Shown one piece after another: positions 1 through 10,540 of a stretch of 43,531 nt of DNA. The DNA comes from Chara braunii (lineage: Eukaryota; Streptophyta; Charophyceae; Charales; Characeae). Under the pieces are notes generated by a model. The model saw only the letters and a list, made by a program, of their open reading frames with translations, made no database searches and was not told where the DNA came from. The DNA is taken from assembly GCA_003427395.1 (NCBI GenBank), contig BFEA01000559.1, positions 1-43,531 on the forward strand, written 5' to 3'. How positions within the stretch are numbered: position 1 is the stretch's first letter; each line of letters begins with the position of its first letter. The translations under genes and the position numbers were made by a program.

Positions 1-160
1 AGGTGGCTGATCTTCCGCGGACCACGTCGATTGGTTAGACTTCGCCCGATCGATTATAACTCTAACTGCTTCTTGTCCTTTTATAAAGGCACCTTCCCTT
101 GGGAAAGGAAGGTATTGGAATAACAAAAACACTCATACATCGCATTAAAACATGCAGAAG

Positions 161-340
161 TCGCAACCAAGCACATGAATGTGGCAACTGAGATACACAT
201 AGACGTCGCAAACAAGCACATAAATGTGGCAACTGAGATACCCATAGACGCCCCAAATAAGCACATAAATGTGACAACTGAGTTACACATAGACGTTGCA
301 AACAAGCACATAAATTTTGCAACCAAGGTACTCGTAAATG
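161..340. repeat. 45-bp minisatellite, four copies
   Basis: Four units begin at 161, 206, 251 and 296, each starting close to TCGCAAACAAGCACATAAAT. The period is exactly 45 bp, which equals 15 codons, so plus and minus frames both stay open through the array. The plus frame gives a 15-residue repeat around DVANKHINVATEI; the minus frame gives a cysteine- and phenylalanine-rich hydrophobic repeat. No start context, domain or flanking gene supports translation, so I annotate it as a tandem repeat only. Confidence 0.85.
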
Positions 341-913
341 TTTGCGAACAGAGCTCGCGGGTGCGATACATAAACATCGACTTGTCTCAATGACCAAGTG
401 ACAGTCCTTCGCAAGTATTACAAAATTTGACAACAGGAAATATTCCTTTAACTGAAGAGAAAGTTTTCGAAAGCGCCCTACAGTTGATGCACTCACGATT
501 CATAAAAAAGTCGCCATCGACACTCACAGCTTGCTTAATCGAATTTTAAAGCAAACATCACTCCACGGCGACGTGTGCATGTTTATCTCTATTATTTTTC
601 ATGACTTCCTTCCACCCATACTATTCCCCGTCTGCCTAATGCAGAAGTCATCGCCTAACTACAAATGCATGCTAACTAAGTATATACAAAAGAAAAGGTA
701 AAACCTTTGTGCGTTGTTGCCCCTCATCGTGACACCAACGAAAATCATCGCAGAAATTTATAATCATAGGGGCGGGTCAACCTTGTTTTCCTAGTCGACA
801 CCACTAAGGTGATCGAGGTCTATTATGTTTCACGCCCCTACGGTCGAAACCTGATGATTCATCCGAGGAGCATAGGTAGCTACCAATTTCCTAGCGGTCC
901 AATCAACAGGGAC
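341..913. other. No gene seen
   Basis: Ordinary mixed-composition sequence. I see no long open frame, recognisable motif, tandem repeat or RNA-gene-like structure here. Confidence 0.5.
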
Positions 914-1522
914 TTATAGAGGAAGGTGACGCCTAGCGGCTGTAAGTGCGGGAGTCACCTCGACTCGTCTACCCAGCCGAGCACGTCGCATGATCAGCGC
1001 CTCATTGATTGCCAACTTTCGCATTCGTCTTTGCCATCGTAGTGGTAGATTGATCACGATGTAGAGTCCCGCCATCCGTCGCCCTGCCAAAGAGTTGTCA
1101 ACAAAAAGGACCAGAAAGGTACACCTAGGCGTCGAAGGTGTCGAGCGGACGCATCTAGAAACCAAAGAAACACCATCCACGCTCCGGAAGCCCTGAAAAG
1201 TACTCCGACGATGACTCGAGAGATGGGTTTCATGTTCGAAACACGGTGGAAATACAATGTGTGCCCGTGCAGCTCGTTCGGATGTCGAATCACGCTTGGC
1301 CGAATATTTGATCGTGCCTCCGAAAGAAACCCGCGTCCGCCGTTGACGATCCCAACGAAGCCAAACCATCGAGTTGGAGTCCCTTCGAACACCATTGACA
1401 TCCTTTCCGCAGTGGCGATGCGATCATCATCGGTCGTTTCCTGTATCAAAGGATACCTAGGAATCGTCAGGTCGCGCCGAGCTCCTGCCATCCTCCATCA
1501 CGGAAGATTCGTCATCAAATGA
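914..1522. other. GC-richer stretch open in several frames, no recognised product
   Basis: Two overlapping minus-strand frames (914-1369, 151 codons; 1054-1491, 145 codons) and one plus-strand frame (1211-1522, 103 codons) are open. None shows a domain or motif I recognise. The coincidence of several open frames in one CpG-containing block is what base composition alone would give. A decayed exon on the minus strand cannot be excluded. Confidence 0.25.
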
Positions 1523-1539
1523 GAGAAGGTTAACTACAG

Positions 1540-1960
1540 TCGTATTTTTTATCACCACTTCATGACACCCTTCACCACTTCAACCTGCCTAAACAGGTGG
1601 TTTTCAGGATCTTTGGACCTTTCACCACTTCAGGACCATTCAGGTCTGAAAATCCTGAATGGTCCTAAAGTGGTGAAAGCTCCGAAGACCCTGAAAGCCA
1701 CTTGTTTAGGGAGGTTGCATCCTCAAGTTGTCAAGGGTGGTTTTCATGGTCTTCGGACCTTTCACCACTTCAAGACGATTCATGATTTTCAGACTGCCTA
1801 AATCTCTTACTTGACCACTTCAGGACACCCTTCACCACTTCAGGATGCAGTCTGCCTAAACATGTGGTTTTCAGGGTCTTCAGACCTTTCACCACTTCAG
1901 GACCATTCAGGATTTTCAGACTGCCAAAACTTCTCATTTCATAATTTTCATTCCTGAATT
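1540..1960. repeat. Hairpin-forming repeat block, relative of the 81-bp satellite
   Basis: About five diverged units share a core reading GGTTTTCAGG, a few bases, then GGACCTTTCACCACTTCAGG, then CATTCAGGATTTTCAGACTG. Units lie in both orientations. The pair at 1588-1644 and 1653-1710 is an inverted repeat with arms of about 57 bp and a loop of about 8 bases (TCTGAAAA). Core words (TTCATGGTCTTCGG, TCACTTC, TTCATGATTTTC) are shared with the satellite at 6760-8975 read on the minus strand, so the two blocks look like one repeat family at different ages. Confidence 0.75.
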
Positions 1961-1987
1961 TTCAGCTACCTGATAACCGCTTGTGCA

Positions 1988-2641
1988 TCAAATACGAAAG
2001 AGTTTTAGCAAATTTTTCTCCTGCCGCTGGAGGGCTTCATCGTTACATCTCTCTGCGACACGAAAACCGACATCAAACAGACCAACGCCATCATAATGCT
2101 CGATGTACACTAATGGTCCCTGCCGAGCATGGTGGTTCCGCATAATGCGCAGGGACAACCACATGATCTCGTCCTCGAACTTGCAGTGGATTGTCTCGTT
2201 CACGACGTCGTAGACGACCCCGACGTCGATCCAATGCTTCTTTCTAAGGGGGCAGACGCCAACGCTTAGTACCAGCTTCATGGCCGTAGTAACAAATGCG
2301 TAAATTCACGACGGGTCCTCAAAGGTTCCTTGATCTTCCCTAAGCTCTACCTCGATCAGATAGACGTCCGCTGGATGGAAGACCATGCGGCCGACTCTCG
2401 CCCATCCTTGTTTAAATCTGCCCACGGCTACAACAGACACCCTTGCCTCCGTATTGCTTGGAAACATCATGATAGTGGCGACCGTCGCGCTTCTTCGTCG
2501 CGAACTGCTCGAGGTAGCATTGCTTGCGACACCCGAGTTGTCTGTTACCCTCTCCCCCATGTTTTCGGCTAGCCGGCTCACTCCCTTAGCCAAGGTTTGA
2601 CACAATAAGCGATGGAGGCTACGGCGAACTAACTCTCGCTG
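1988..2641 (-). pseudogene. Decayed minus-strand coding region, unknown product
   Basis: One minus-strand frame is open from about 2641 to 1988 except for a single TGA at 2306-2308, giving about 217 codons in one frame. The upstream half is rich in Ser, Arg and Ala and then reads VGRFKQGWARVGRMVF. The downstream half contains HWIDVGVVYDVV and FEDEIMWLSLRIMRNHH, which look like folded-protein sequence rather than random translation. Directly upstream on the minus strand lies a pyrimidine tract ending in TTTCTAG and then GACAG, possible splice acceptors, so this may be an internal or last exon. I see no upstream ATG in good context and recognise no family. Chance openness is the alternative. 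Confidence 0.35.
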
Positions 2642-3399
2642 TCATCCTAGAAAGGAACTGACGACATAAAGACCTTGTAGTGAAGTGAAATATACGAGAG
2701 GTTGGGCTATATATAGAATAACGTCGAGCGTGCGCAGGCTAATAGTAGGGCGATTCCTATCGCTGCTTGGTCCCACAAGGCCTACGAAAATCGGAAACTT
2801 ATCCCTGAGAATGCCCATCCTTCCGTGGTGCACCATCGAGCCAAACGAGGCTGCTAGGTGCATGCTTATTGGAGTTATTTCCTATGCGCCGGATAGTTCA
2901 GGAAAGAAGTGTAAAAATAAAAGAGCCTTGTAGACCCGTTTTACCGCATCCTACAATTCTTGTCGTGGGTAATAGGTGACGGTCGCCTTATACTAATATA
3001 ACGAACGGCCCATGTCACAAAATTCCTAATGCGAAAAACGCCTAACCAAATAAAGAAAGACAAATTAATGACAAGATTCCTCTCTCGTGAGCCTCAATCG
3101 ACCAAAGATCTTACAAACCAAAACAAAGGAGCGTTTGAATATTTCATAGGTAGAGCGTTACACCCACAAGACCCTAGTCTTTGTTGGACATACAAAGCTT
3201 TCGCTCACATGCCTGCAACAAAGTACAAAGCCAAGACAGTTTCCGAGAGTAGGCAGAAACATTCGGGGTCAGACAACACTTTCCTTTTCACGTTTGAGCA
3301 CATACAACCCAGCCTCTTTCCTTTTAACTGAATGTTCAAGCAAATAGAAATGGGACAAGCAAAGTGTGGGTTCACGTGGGGAGTGAGGGGTCTAAGTCA
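2642..3399. other. No gene seen
   Basis: Plus-strand frames of 82-100 codons (2685-2933 and 3029-3331) are open but show no domain, repeat or compositional sign of coding. I see no structured element. Confidence 0.45.
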
Positions 3400-4260
3400 T
3401 TAGCTGACCTTGAGTGAAGTGTCGCTGATGCCGACTGGCTCACCCAAGAAAGCCAAGTTGAATCTTGAACGCCAATCACGCTTGAAAAATGTCATGAATA
3501 CAAAATCACGCCGTGAACCCCAACAATTATTGAGCGGTCCTTGCCTGCCTTGGCAAGCCCCACCAGCGATGAGCAGCACCTCCGGTTCCAAGTTGGTCCC
3601 GCCGAACCCAAAGCAATGGAAGTCGCCGACGCACTCAAAAATAAATCCTTCGGCGTCAAGCAACTTCAATTTGGTGTTGACGGTCCAATCAATAGAACCG
3701 TCGATGCGGTGTAGTCCCAAGTAGTCCCAATGGAACCGAGGGCCGCTACCAAGGGTTCCACCATGCCAAAACGTCAAGAACTTGCGTCGTCTTCACTGCA
3801 AAAAAAATCTCTTGTGTCACACCGCCACAAGTTTGCACCGGCGCCCGTTTGGAGCACGTGCCACACTTGGCACCTCCTTTGGACCAGGACGACACACTCG
3901 GAATGCCATACAAAATATAAATGATGCTACCGTCGTGAGCCGCCAACAAGTGGGTGTGTGGTACCGTCACCTTGTCGCACCGCAAACCAAGATCCTCGCT
4001 GCAAAATAATGAGGCACCGCCTTGGTGTCAATACCAGGCCCAACGACAGTCTCACGGCTCTCCCGCAAAATTATCTCGACGCTCCTCCTCATGTGGACGT
4101 AGCCTTTCCACTTGATGGCTCCGATAGCATGCACACTTACGCTGGCCACATCCAAGTGCAAAAAATAATAAAATTTGGTCCCTAGCCGAAGCTAGGCCCA
4201 AAATGTCGCCCCTTTGAGCTTGGAGACGAGGTCTCGCTCCAATGGAGTGCACCCTGGCTC
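3400..4260 (-). pseudogene. Frame-broken minus-strand gene remnant below a TATA box
   Basis: Three consecutive minus-strand frames overlap end to end: 4161-3967, 3985-3746 and 3777-3400, with an additional frame at 4252-4052. The last one (125 codons) reads like real protein, with GDFHCFGFGGTNLEPEVLL and IDGSIDWTVNTKLKLLDAEG. The middle one has a cysteine-bearing segment, KCGTCSKRAPVQTCGG. Changing frames imply introns or frameshifts. TTTTGCAG acceptor-like strings occur on the minus strand near 4008 and 3796, though a TGA follows the second one in the open frame. A TATA box at 4465-4471 points the same way. The Gly-rich FGFGGTNLEPE stretch is faintly kelch-like, which is too weak to name. 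Confidence 0.35.
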
Positions 4261-4464
4261 GCGTGCCGTAGGTCCGGTACCAACCAAAAGTGGCAGCAAG
4301 GTGCTCCCCCCTTGTGGCTGTGGTGGCTCAACATCCTCCTCCTTGCTCCAACAGCTCCTCTAGTAGACTCCCAACAACACTCCAGCAACTCACAAATGCC
4401 TTAGAGTGTGCGACCACTCCAACAACACGTGCTCCTTGTGTCGCAACTGCTGGGCATTGCCTGC

Positions 4465-4471
4465 TTTTATA
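4465..4471 (-). promoter_or_regulatory. TATA box (minus strand)
   Basis: On the minus strand the sequence reads CGACTATAAAAGCAGGC, a consensus TATAAAA with GC-rich flanks. A start site would be expected near 4435-4440, upstream of the broken coding frames at 4260-3400. Recognised by consensus only. Confidence 0.45.
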
Positions 4472-4599
4472 GTCGAGGTGGAGAGAGTGCCTGACACTCT
4501 AGCCCTTGGACAATAATTCGAGACGGCCCTAGGCCCTCGATTTTTGCGAGATCGACGGTGTGACGTCGTTGCACCACAGCCGCACACTTAGTGCGACTG

Positions 4600-5260
4600 A
4601 CTTTGACTATTCCCCTTTCTCTCATTTTTATCTATTCAGGGTTAGTTCAACCAGGCATCTCGTAATTCTCACGAGATGGTTGATGTTGTCTCATTTCGGA
4701 AACAGTTTTCTTGTAATTTTCTGATCATTATTCTAAGAGTTATAAATTCTTAAAGTTTGACGTACCTGACTATTTTTCCTAGTGCAGGTACATCGAGAGA
4801 AGGCTGGACTTCGTGTTTTATTTAATCCAAGCCTTCCTTTTTTTCCAATGGATTTCCAACCACGAGATCCACCGATCTCAATGACGGGAATCACGTTATT
4901 ATTCCCTCATCCCCCATGTGCTGCTGTCTTTTCCCCGACACTCAACCCCACCCTCTAAGATCAGAAAGATCCAATGTCGAGGGTGCTGAGTCTGCAAGGG
5001 GTTCATAATGGCCCAGCATAGGCCAAGGGAGGGGCCATCATGGCCGTTGGTCCACCCCAGCTGCAGCCACAGACTCTTCCGTGGTGTTAACCCAGGTGCC
5101 ACAGTTCGATTCCGAGTAAGGTATGGGCGTGGCAGCTACTTACCTCAAGGGCATGTTCACACAGTGACCTTGAATGGGCAACTTTGAGCATGAATCTGCT
5201 TTTGAAGCCTGAGAAGGTACGTGCCCACCGGCCTATAGGCAGCCACTCGGTGGAGGTGGT
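4600..5260. other. No gene; one imperfect hairpin
   Basis: No coding signal. At about 4650-4682 CATCTCGT and ACGAGATG pair perfectly (8 bp, loop AATTCTC), and the stem continues as AACC/GGTT past a short bulge. Nothing in the context says it is a terminator or a small RNA. Confidence 0.4.
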
Positions 5261-5262
5261 AG

Positions 5263-5660
5263 ATAAAAAGAAAACGGAAAGAAAAGAAAAGGAAACGAAT
5301 TAAAAAAAAAAAGGAATAAAAATGAAGGATGCTGGGCTCCCTTTTAGGCGGAGCCCGCTGTGGCCACACGGGCCTGATTCCATGTCTGCTTTCTCTCGCG
5401 TCATGTGGCGTTCCTTTTTTTTTTTTCATTTTCATTTCTGTTTTTCTTTCGTCTCCCCACCCGTTTTCCTCTCAACACATATATTTTTTTTCCCCTTCCC
5501 TGCAAGCCACAGTTCAAATCCCCTCTGAGCGATCATACTGGAGGAAAATTTCAAGGAGTTTTAATCCTTTTTTTTTTGTCGTTCATTCGTTTTAGTTTTT
5601 CTTCGTTTTTCTTTTTTCGCGCCTTTCCCGTTCTCTTCGTCTTGCCCAAGGTCCGAGGCC
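5263..5660. repeat. Purine tract followed by long pyrimidine-rich tract
   Basis: Positions 5263-5325 are nearly all A and G on the plus strand. Positions 5410-5640 are dominated by T and C, with several runs of eight to ten T. The open frames here (for example 5405-5671) encode only Phe/Ser/Leu-rich low-complexity sequence and are not genes. Confidence 0.7.
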
Positions 5661-5869
5661 CCGCCGTATAGACACGCCGAATGGGATTTTTTTCCCTTGC
5701 CGTTTCCTCCCTTCAACGTATAGGGGTTCCTCCTACCCCGTTGCCCAGAGATCGAACACCTCCGCACTCGTGTAGGGGCCGAAAGTCAGCTAGGCGGGTG
5801 GATTTCCGGCTGCACGATTTTCTCGGATCGCGTGGTTTCCAGGGAGGCGCTCCTGTGCCCCACGAAAAG

Positions 5870-6200
5870 GAGCTAGACCGTTCGTTCAGGCGTGCCTGGG
5901 CTCGATCCTTGCGCCTCACGTTCGTAAGCCCGCCCCTAAAACCTATCGGGCTAGCTCTTACCACGATGTAGGAAAGAGCCACGCTGGTATTTGTCTTGGT
6001 AAACGAGGCGCTCCACTGGTATTGCTGAGGCATCTTTTCCTCGTGCTTCGCGTTTCAGCTCAAAAGGGGGGCTAGCCCGACAGTCAGAGGTTGTGAGGTT
6101 CGATCCACAGGTCCACCATTTATTAGTCTGCCACCGAAACCTACTGGACTAGCCCCTACCACGGTATAGGTAGGGGCATCACGGGTATCTGAAGGGGTAA
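5870..6200 (+). repeat. Pair of diverged SINE-like repeats
   Basis: Two units of about 125 bp, near 5880-6000 and 6075-6195, align along their length. Each starts with a B-box-like string (GGCTCGATCC; GGTTCGATCC) followed by CC..AAACCTA..GG.CTAG and a short inverted repeat (CTCTTACCACGATGTAGGAAAGAG; CCCCTACC..GGTAGGGG). A further GTTCGATC lies on the minus strand near 5750. The B-box-like word and dispersed paired copies suggest tRNA-derived SINEs, but I find no convincing A box. Confidence 0.35.
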
Positions 6201-6744
6201 GTGTGGCGCCCCGCCAACACTTTCGAGGCACCCTCCCAGCGGTCTTATTCCCTCCTACCTGCGGTCTCTCCTTGTGCCGCCATACTACTTGATTGACCCA
6301 ACCGGGTAGTACGGTGGGTGCGCATAACGCATACGCGTGGTGAGGCCCCACATTAGGTGCAAATAAGTAAGGCTTTCACCGGTAGTTTTCCTAGATAAAT
6401 TTTAACCTCAACCCTTTGTTTTGCGTGTTATCCCGCCGCCTCCGGGTCGTTGTCCGGCGTGACCGTTTTCAATTGTTGAGCTTTGAATTACGCGTCCTCA
6501 TTCTCTTTAGGTTGTCGCGCATTATCCTAGCGGTAGGAACATCGGGGAATGATTGGTCCCGCCGTGCATATCTTCACGGCTTAAAATTGTGAAGTGGGAA
6601 AAATGATGTTGGTTTGTGCATCATGAAAACAGTTTCCCTATCATGAAATCGATCGGAGGGTTAGTTTATTCATGGTGAAACCACATAGTAAACTTAGTTT
6701 TCAACCTTTCTTATCAAACACGATCTTGAAACACATGTGTATTA
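6201..6744. other. No gene seen
   Basis: No open frame with coding character, no tandem repeat and no recognised motif before the satellite begins. Confidence 0.45.
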
Positions 6745-8990
6745 AGCTACCCGAAAATCATGAAGCATCCCGAAGTAGCTTGAACAGTGGTCACGAGAGT
6801 TGGTTTTATGGTTTTCGGGACGTTCATCATTTTGGGATGCTTCATGGTTTTCGGGTATTTCAACAAATGGTCATAAGGGTTGCTTTCATGGTCTTCGAGA
6901 CTTTCATCACTTCGGGACGCTTCATGATTTTTTGGTATTTTGAACAGATGGCCATAAGGGTTGCTTTCATGGTCTTCGGGACGTTCATCATTTCGAGATG
7001 CTTCATGATTTTCAGATAGCAACCCTTATGGCATCCCGAAGCTACCCGAAAATCATGAAGCATCCCGAAGTGACGAACGTCCCGAAGACCATGCAAGCAA
7101 TCTTTATAACCATCTGTTCAAATTACCCGAAAATCATGAAGCATCCCGAAGTGACGAACGTCCCAAAGACCATGAAAGCAACCCTAATGGTCATCTGTTC
7201 CAGCTACCCGAAAATCATGAAGCAACTCGAACTGATGAACATCCCGAAGACCATGAAAGCAACCCTTATGACCATCGGTTCTCGCTCCCCGAAAATCATG
7301 AAGCATCCCGAAGTGATGAACGTTCCGAAGATTATGAAAGCATGACCATCTGCTCAAGCTACCTGAAAATCATGAAGCATCCCGAAATGATGAACGTCCC
7401 GAAGCCCATGAAAACAACCTTTATAGCCATCTGTTCAAGCTACCCAAAATTTGTCATAAGGGTTGTTTTCAGGATCTTCAAAACGTTCATCACTTCGGGA
7501 CATTTCATGATTTTCGTGTATTTTGAACAGATGGCCATAAGGGTTCTTTTCATGGTCTTCAGCACGTTCATCACTTCGAGATGCTTCATGATTTTCAGGT
7601 AGCAACCCTTACGGCATTCCGAAGCTACCTGAAAATCATGAAGCATCCCGAAGTGGCGAACGTCCCGAAGACCATGAAAGCAATCTTTATGACCATCTGT
7701 TCAAGCTACCCGAAAATCATGAAGTATCCCGAAGTGATGAACGTCCAAAAGACCATGAAAGCAACCCTTCTTGCCATGTGTTCAAGCTACCCAAAAATCA
7801 TGAAGCAACCCCAAGTAATGAACATCTCGAAGACCATGAAAACAACCCATATGACCATCTGTTCTAGCTACCCGAAAATCATGAAGCATCCCGAAGTTAT
7901 GAGAGTCTCGAAGATCATGAAAGCAACCTTTATGGTCATCTTTCAAGCTACCGGAAAATCATGAAGCATCCCGAAGTGATGAACGTCCCGAAGTCCATGA
8001 AAGCAACTTTTATGATCATTTGTTCAAGCTGTCTGAAAATCATGAAGCATCCCGAAGTGATGAACGTCCCGAAGACTACGAAAGCAACCCTTATGGCCCA
8101 TCTATTCCAGCTACCCGAAAATCATGCAGCAACCCGAAGTGATAAACATCCCGAAGAACATGAAAGCAACCCTTATAACTATCTGTTCTCACTACCCGAA
8201 AATCATGAAACATCCCGAAGTGATGAACAACCCGAAGATCATGAAAGTAACCCTTATGACCATCTGTTCAAGCTACCCGAAAATCATGAAGCATCCTGAA
8301 GTGATGAACGTCCCGAAGTCCATGAAAACAACCCTTATGGTCATATGTTTAAGCTACCCGAAAATCGTGAAGCACCCCGAAGTGATGAGCGTCCCGAAGT
8401 CCATGAAAGCAACTCTTATGGGCATTTAAGCTACCCGAAAATCATGAAGCACCCCGAAGTGATGAACGTCTCGAAGTCAATGAAAGCAACTCTTATGGGA
8501 ATTTGTTCAAGTCACCCGAAAATCATGAAGCATCCCGAAGTGATGAACGCCCTAGAGACCATGAAAGCAACCCTTACGATAATCTGTTCAAGCTGCCTGA
8601 AAATCTTGAAGCATCCCGAAGTGATGAACGTCCCGAAGATCATGAAATCAACCCTTATGGCCATCTTTTCAAGCTACCCGAAAATGATGAAGCCTCCCGA
8701 AGTGATGAACATCCTGAAAATCATGAAAGCAACCCTTATGACCTTCTGTTCAAGTTACCCGAAAATCATGAAGCATCCTCAAGTGATGAACGTCGTGAAG
8801 ACAATGAAAGCAACCTTTATGACCATCTGTTCAAGCGACCCGAAATTCATGAATCATCCCGAAGTGGTGAACGTTCCGAAGACTATGAAAGCAACCCTTA
8901 TGGTCATCTGTTCAAGCAATCAAAAAATCATGAAGCATCCCAAAGTGATGAACGCCCCTAAGACCATGAAAACAACCCTTATGGTTATCT
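6745..8990. repeat. 81-bp satellite with inversions and a 583-bp higher-order duplication
   Basis: The monomer is 81 bp, containing GCATCCCGAAGTGATGAACG, ACCATGAAAGCAACCCTTAT and GCTACCCGAAAATCATGAA. Orientation changes within the array: reverse at about 6781-7018, forward 7019-7452, reverse 7455-7602, forward 7603-8990. The reverse-to-forward junction (AGCAACCCTTA, GGCAT.CCGAAGCTAC) occurs twice, at 7018 and 7601, with shared private variants before it (GTATTTTGAACAGATGG, TTCGAGATGC), showing a 583-bp block was duplicated. Because 81 = 3 x 27, two plus-strand frames stay open over hundreds of bases: one repeats HPEVMNVPKTMKATLM, the other NHEASRSDERPEDHESNPY. The longest run is 228 codons (8345-9031). 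Translation is unproven; I treat it as satellite DNA. Confidence 0.9.
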
Positions 8991-9169
8991 ATTTGGGCAA
9001 GCAACCAATAACTATGATGACAACAACATAGGCGATGAGAAATCCGCAACTTTTCAAATGTGTCATGAAAATTGAGAATAAGAGTGAAGAAAACATGAGC
9101 AATTAAAAAGAACTCGGTCTAAATTGCATAAATAATATATGTATGAAAAAAATTATATGTGATGTTAAC

Positions 9170-9969
9170 CTTCTCTCCTTCGATTGCAACTGATCAACTT
9201 TTGTACTGTGGACTGGTAGCTCGGCGGGGATACGCTCACCGAAGGGAGGTAACAGCTCCTTCAAGGTGGAGGTAAGTCGTGGCTCACGTAGGCCCTATCC
9301 TGTCGTAGGGGCTCGCGAGAGGTATGGTTGGCGCACTCGGCCGGAGCGGCTTGCGAAAGCTCCATATGCATTTGCGACGAGGATTAAAACCAACTCATGC
9401 GTGACACGGCCTGGAGGATCCCACGCTGCCTTGTGCGGTGCCGGACCGATGCGGTCGACAGGTGGCGCTGTTGCCAGGGATAACGGTTCCCTGCCGTTGT
9501 CCCTGGTGAAACGAAATCCGGGTACGAGAAAGTGAGAACTAGGCAAAATGAGAATCTTTCTTTAGACGTATAGGGTCGATTGATTGATACCTTGACTGTC
9601 ATTCAAGATGTCTTAAGACTGTGGCCTAAGTATAAAGTGCTTATTATAAGAGGCCAAGCTGAGTTGCCCTCCCCTGGTCAATAGAGCGTCGCCTTAGAGG
9701 AGGTTTCTGATACACGGGCGACATTGATGAGGGGGTGACTGATGAGTGTGAAGTGAGGGGTTTAATAACAAAAAAATTTCCTTGAGTTCAGACTGAATTA
9801 TGGCGTGAAAGGTACTGTGTGCCTAAATCCTTTCATGGTATCAGTTGGCGATAAATTGAGTCACCTAGGGAATTGTATAGAGGTAACTACCGCTAAAAGT
9901 TCGAGAAGTAGTGGTTATTTAGTTAACGGTTTGACTAATCTAAAAAGAGGCTTATGTTTTAAATATGTG

Positions 9970-10016
<47 letters not shown>

Positions 10017-10540
10017 GTTTTTATGACAATTGTTATCTGGACGGTGTCATATATGCGTTTTTCTGTATTTTGTTCAATATATGATTGACGACGTATATAT
10101 GGATTGTCTTTCAGAGGGGACATAGACTTTGCATGAAACCCACATCTGGCAAGAGACCAGAGGTGAATGGGGTAACTCATTCCTGGGGATGGTGGTGCTT
10201 CCTCAAGGGAGTAAGTCAGCGTGTATAGTTGTCCTCAGTGGAAGTACATTCTCAAATTATTGCTCCCTTGTTAAGGCTTAAGGAAATAGTTATCAGTCTC
10301 AAGAATGATAGTGAGACCCACGTTGGAATTATGTTCCTGGTCCATTAGTAGGGTGTTGTTACCTTTCCTATGATAGGAAAGCAACTATATTATCTGTTGA
10401 GAGAAGAGGAAGGGGCTTGTTACCTTACCGAAACTGTGATGGTCAAGTGTAATAGCTACTGCTTAGTCAGAGCGGTTCTGGAGTAGCGACCTAGGCTCGT
10501 CTCACGTTAAGCAGGACCATCATATTTGTAAGGGCGCGAT
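9170..10540 (+). repeat. Dispersed repeat module P, copy A
   Basis: Starts near CGATTGCAACTGATCA. Its first 390 bp align at about 80-85 percent by eye with 16415-16815, and part of it with 21550-21733. The later part (about 10100-10450, with GAGACCCACGTTGGAAT and GTTCCTGGTCCAT) aligns more loosely with 17900-18250. It holds no credible coding frame. Non-coding length, shared module order with D and large size suggest a non-autonomous retroelement or part of one; no LTR boundaries, primer-binding site or target duplication could be fixed. Confidence 0.7.
9970..10013. repeat. (TA)n microsatellite
   Basis: An uninterrupted run of about 20 TA dinucleotides within module P. The diverged P copy at 16415-18260 lacks it, so it expanded after the copies separated. 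Confidence 0.95.

Noticed and set aside
4650-4682. Intrinsic transcription terminator
   Set aside because: A hairpin without a following T tract, in a eukaryotic context.
5322-5671. Phe/Ser-rich membrane protein
   Set aside because: Translation of a pyrimidine tract; all three frames give the same kind of low-complexity product.
6066-6117. Functional tRNA gene ending GGTTCGATCC ... CCACCA
   Set aside because: The T-arm does not pair correctly and no acceptor, D or anticodon stem can be drawn.
6745-8990. CRISPR-like array
   Set aside because: Whole 81-bp units repeat with drift; there are no constant repeats separated by unique spacers, and the window is eukaryotic.
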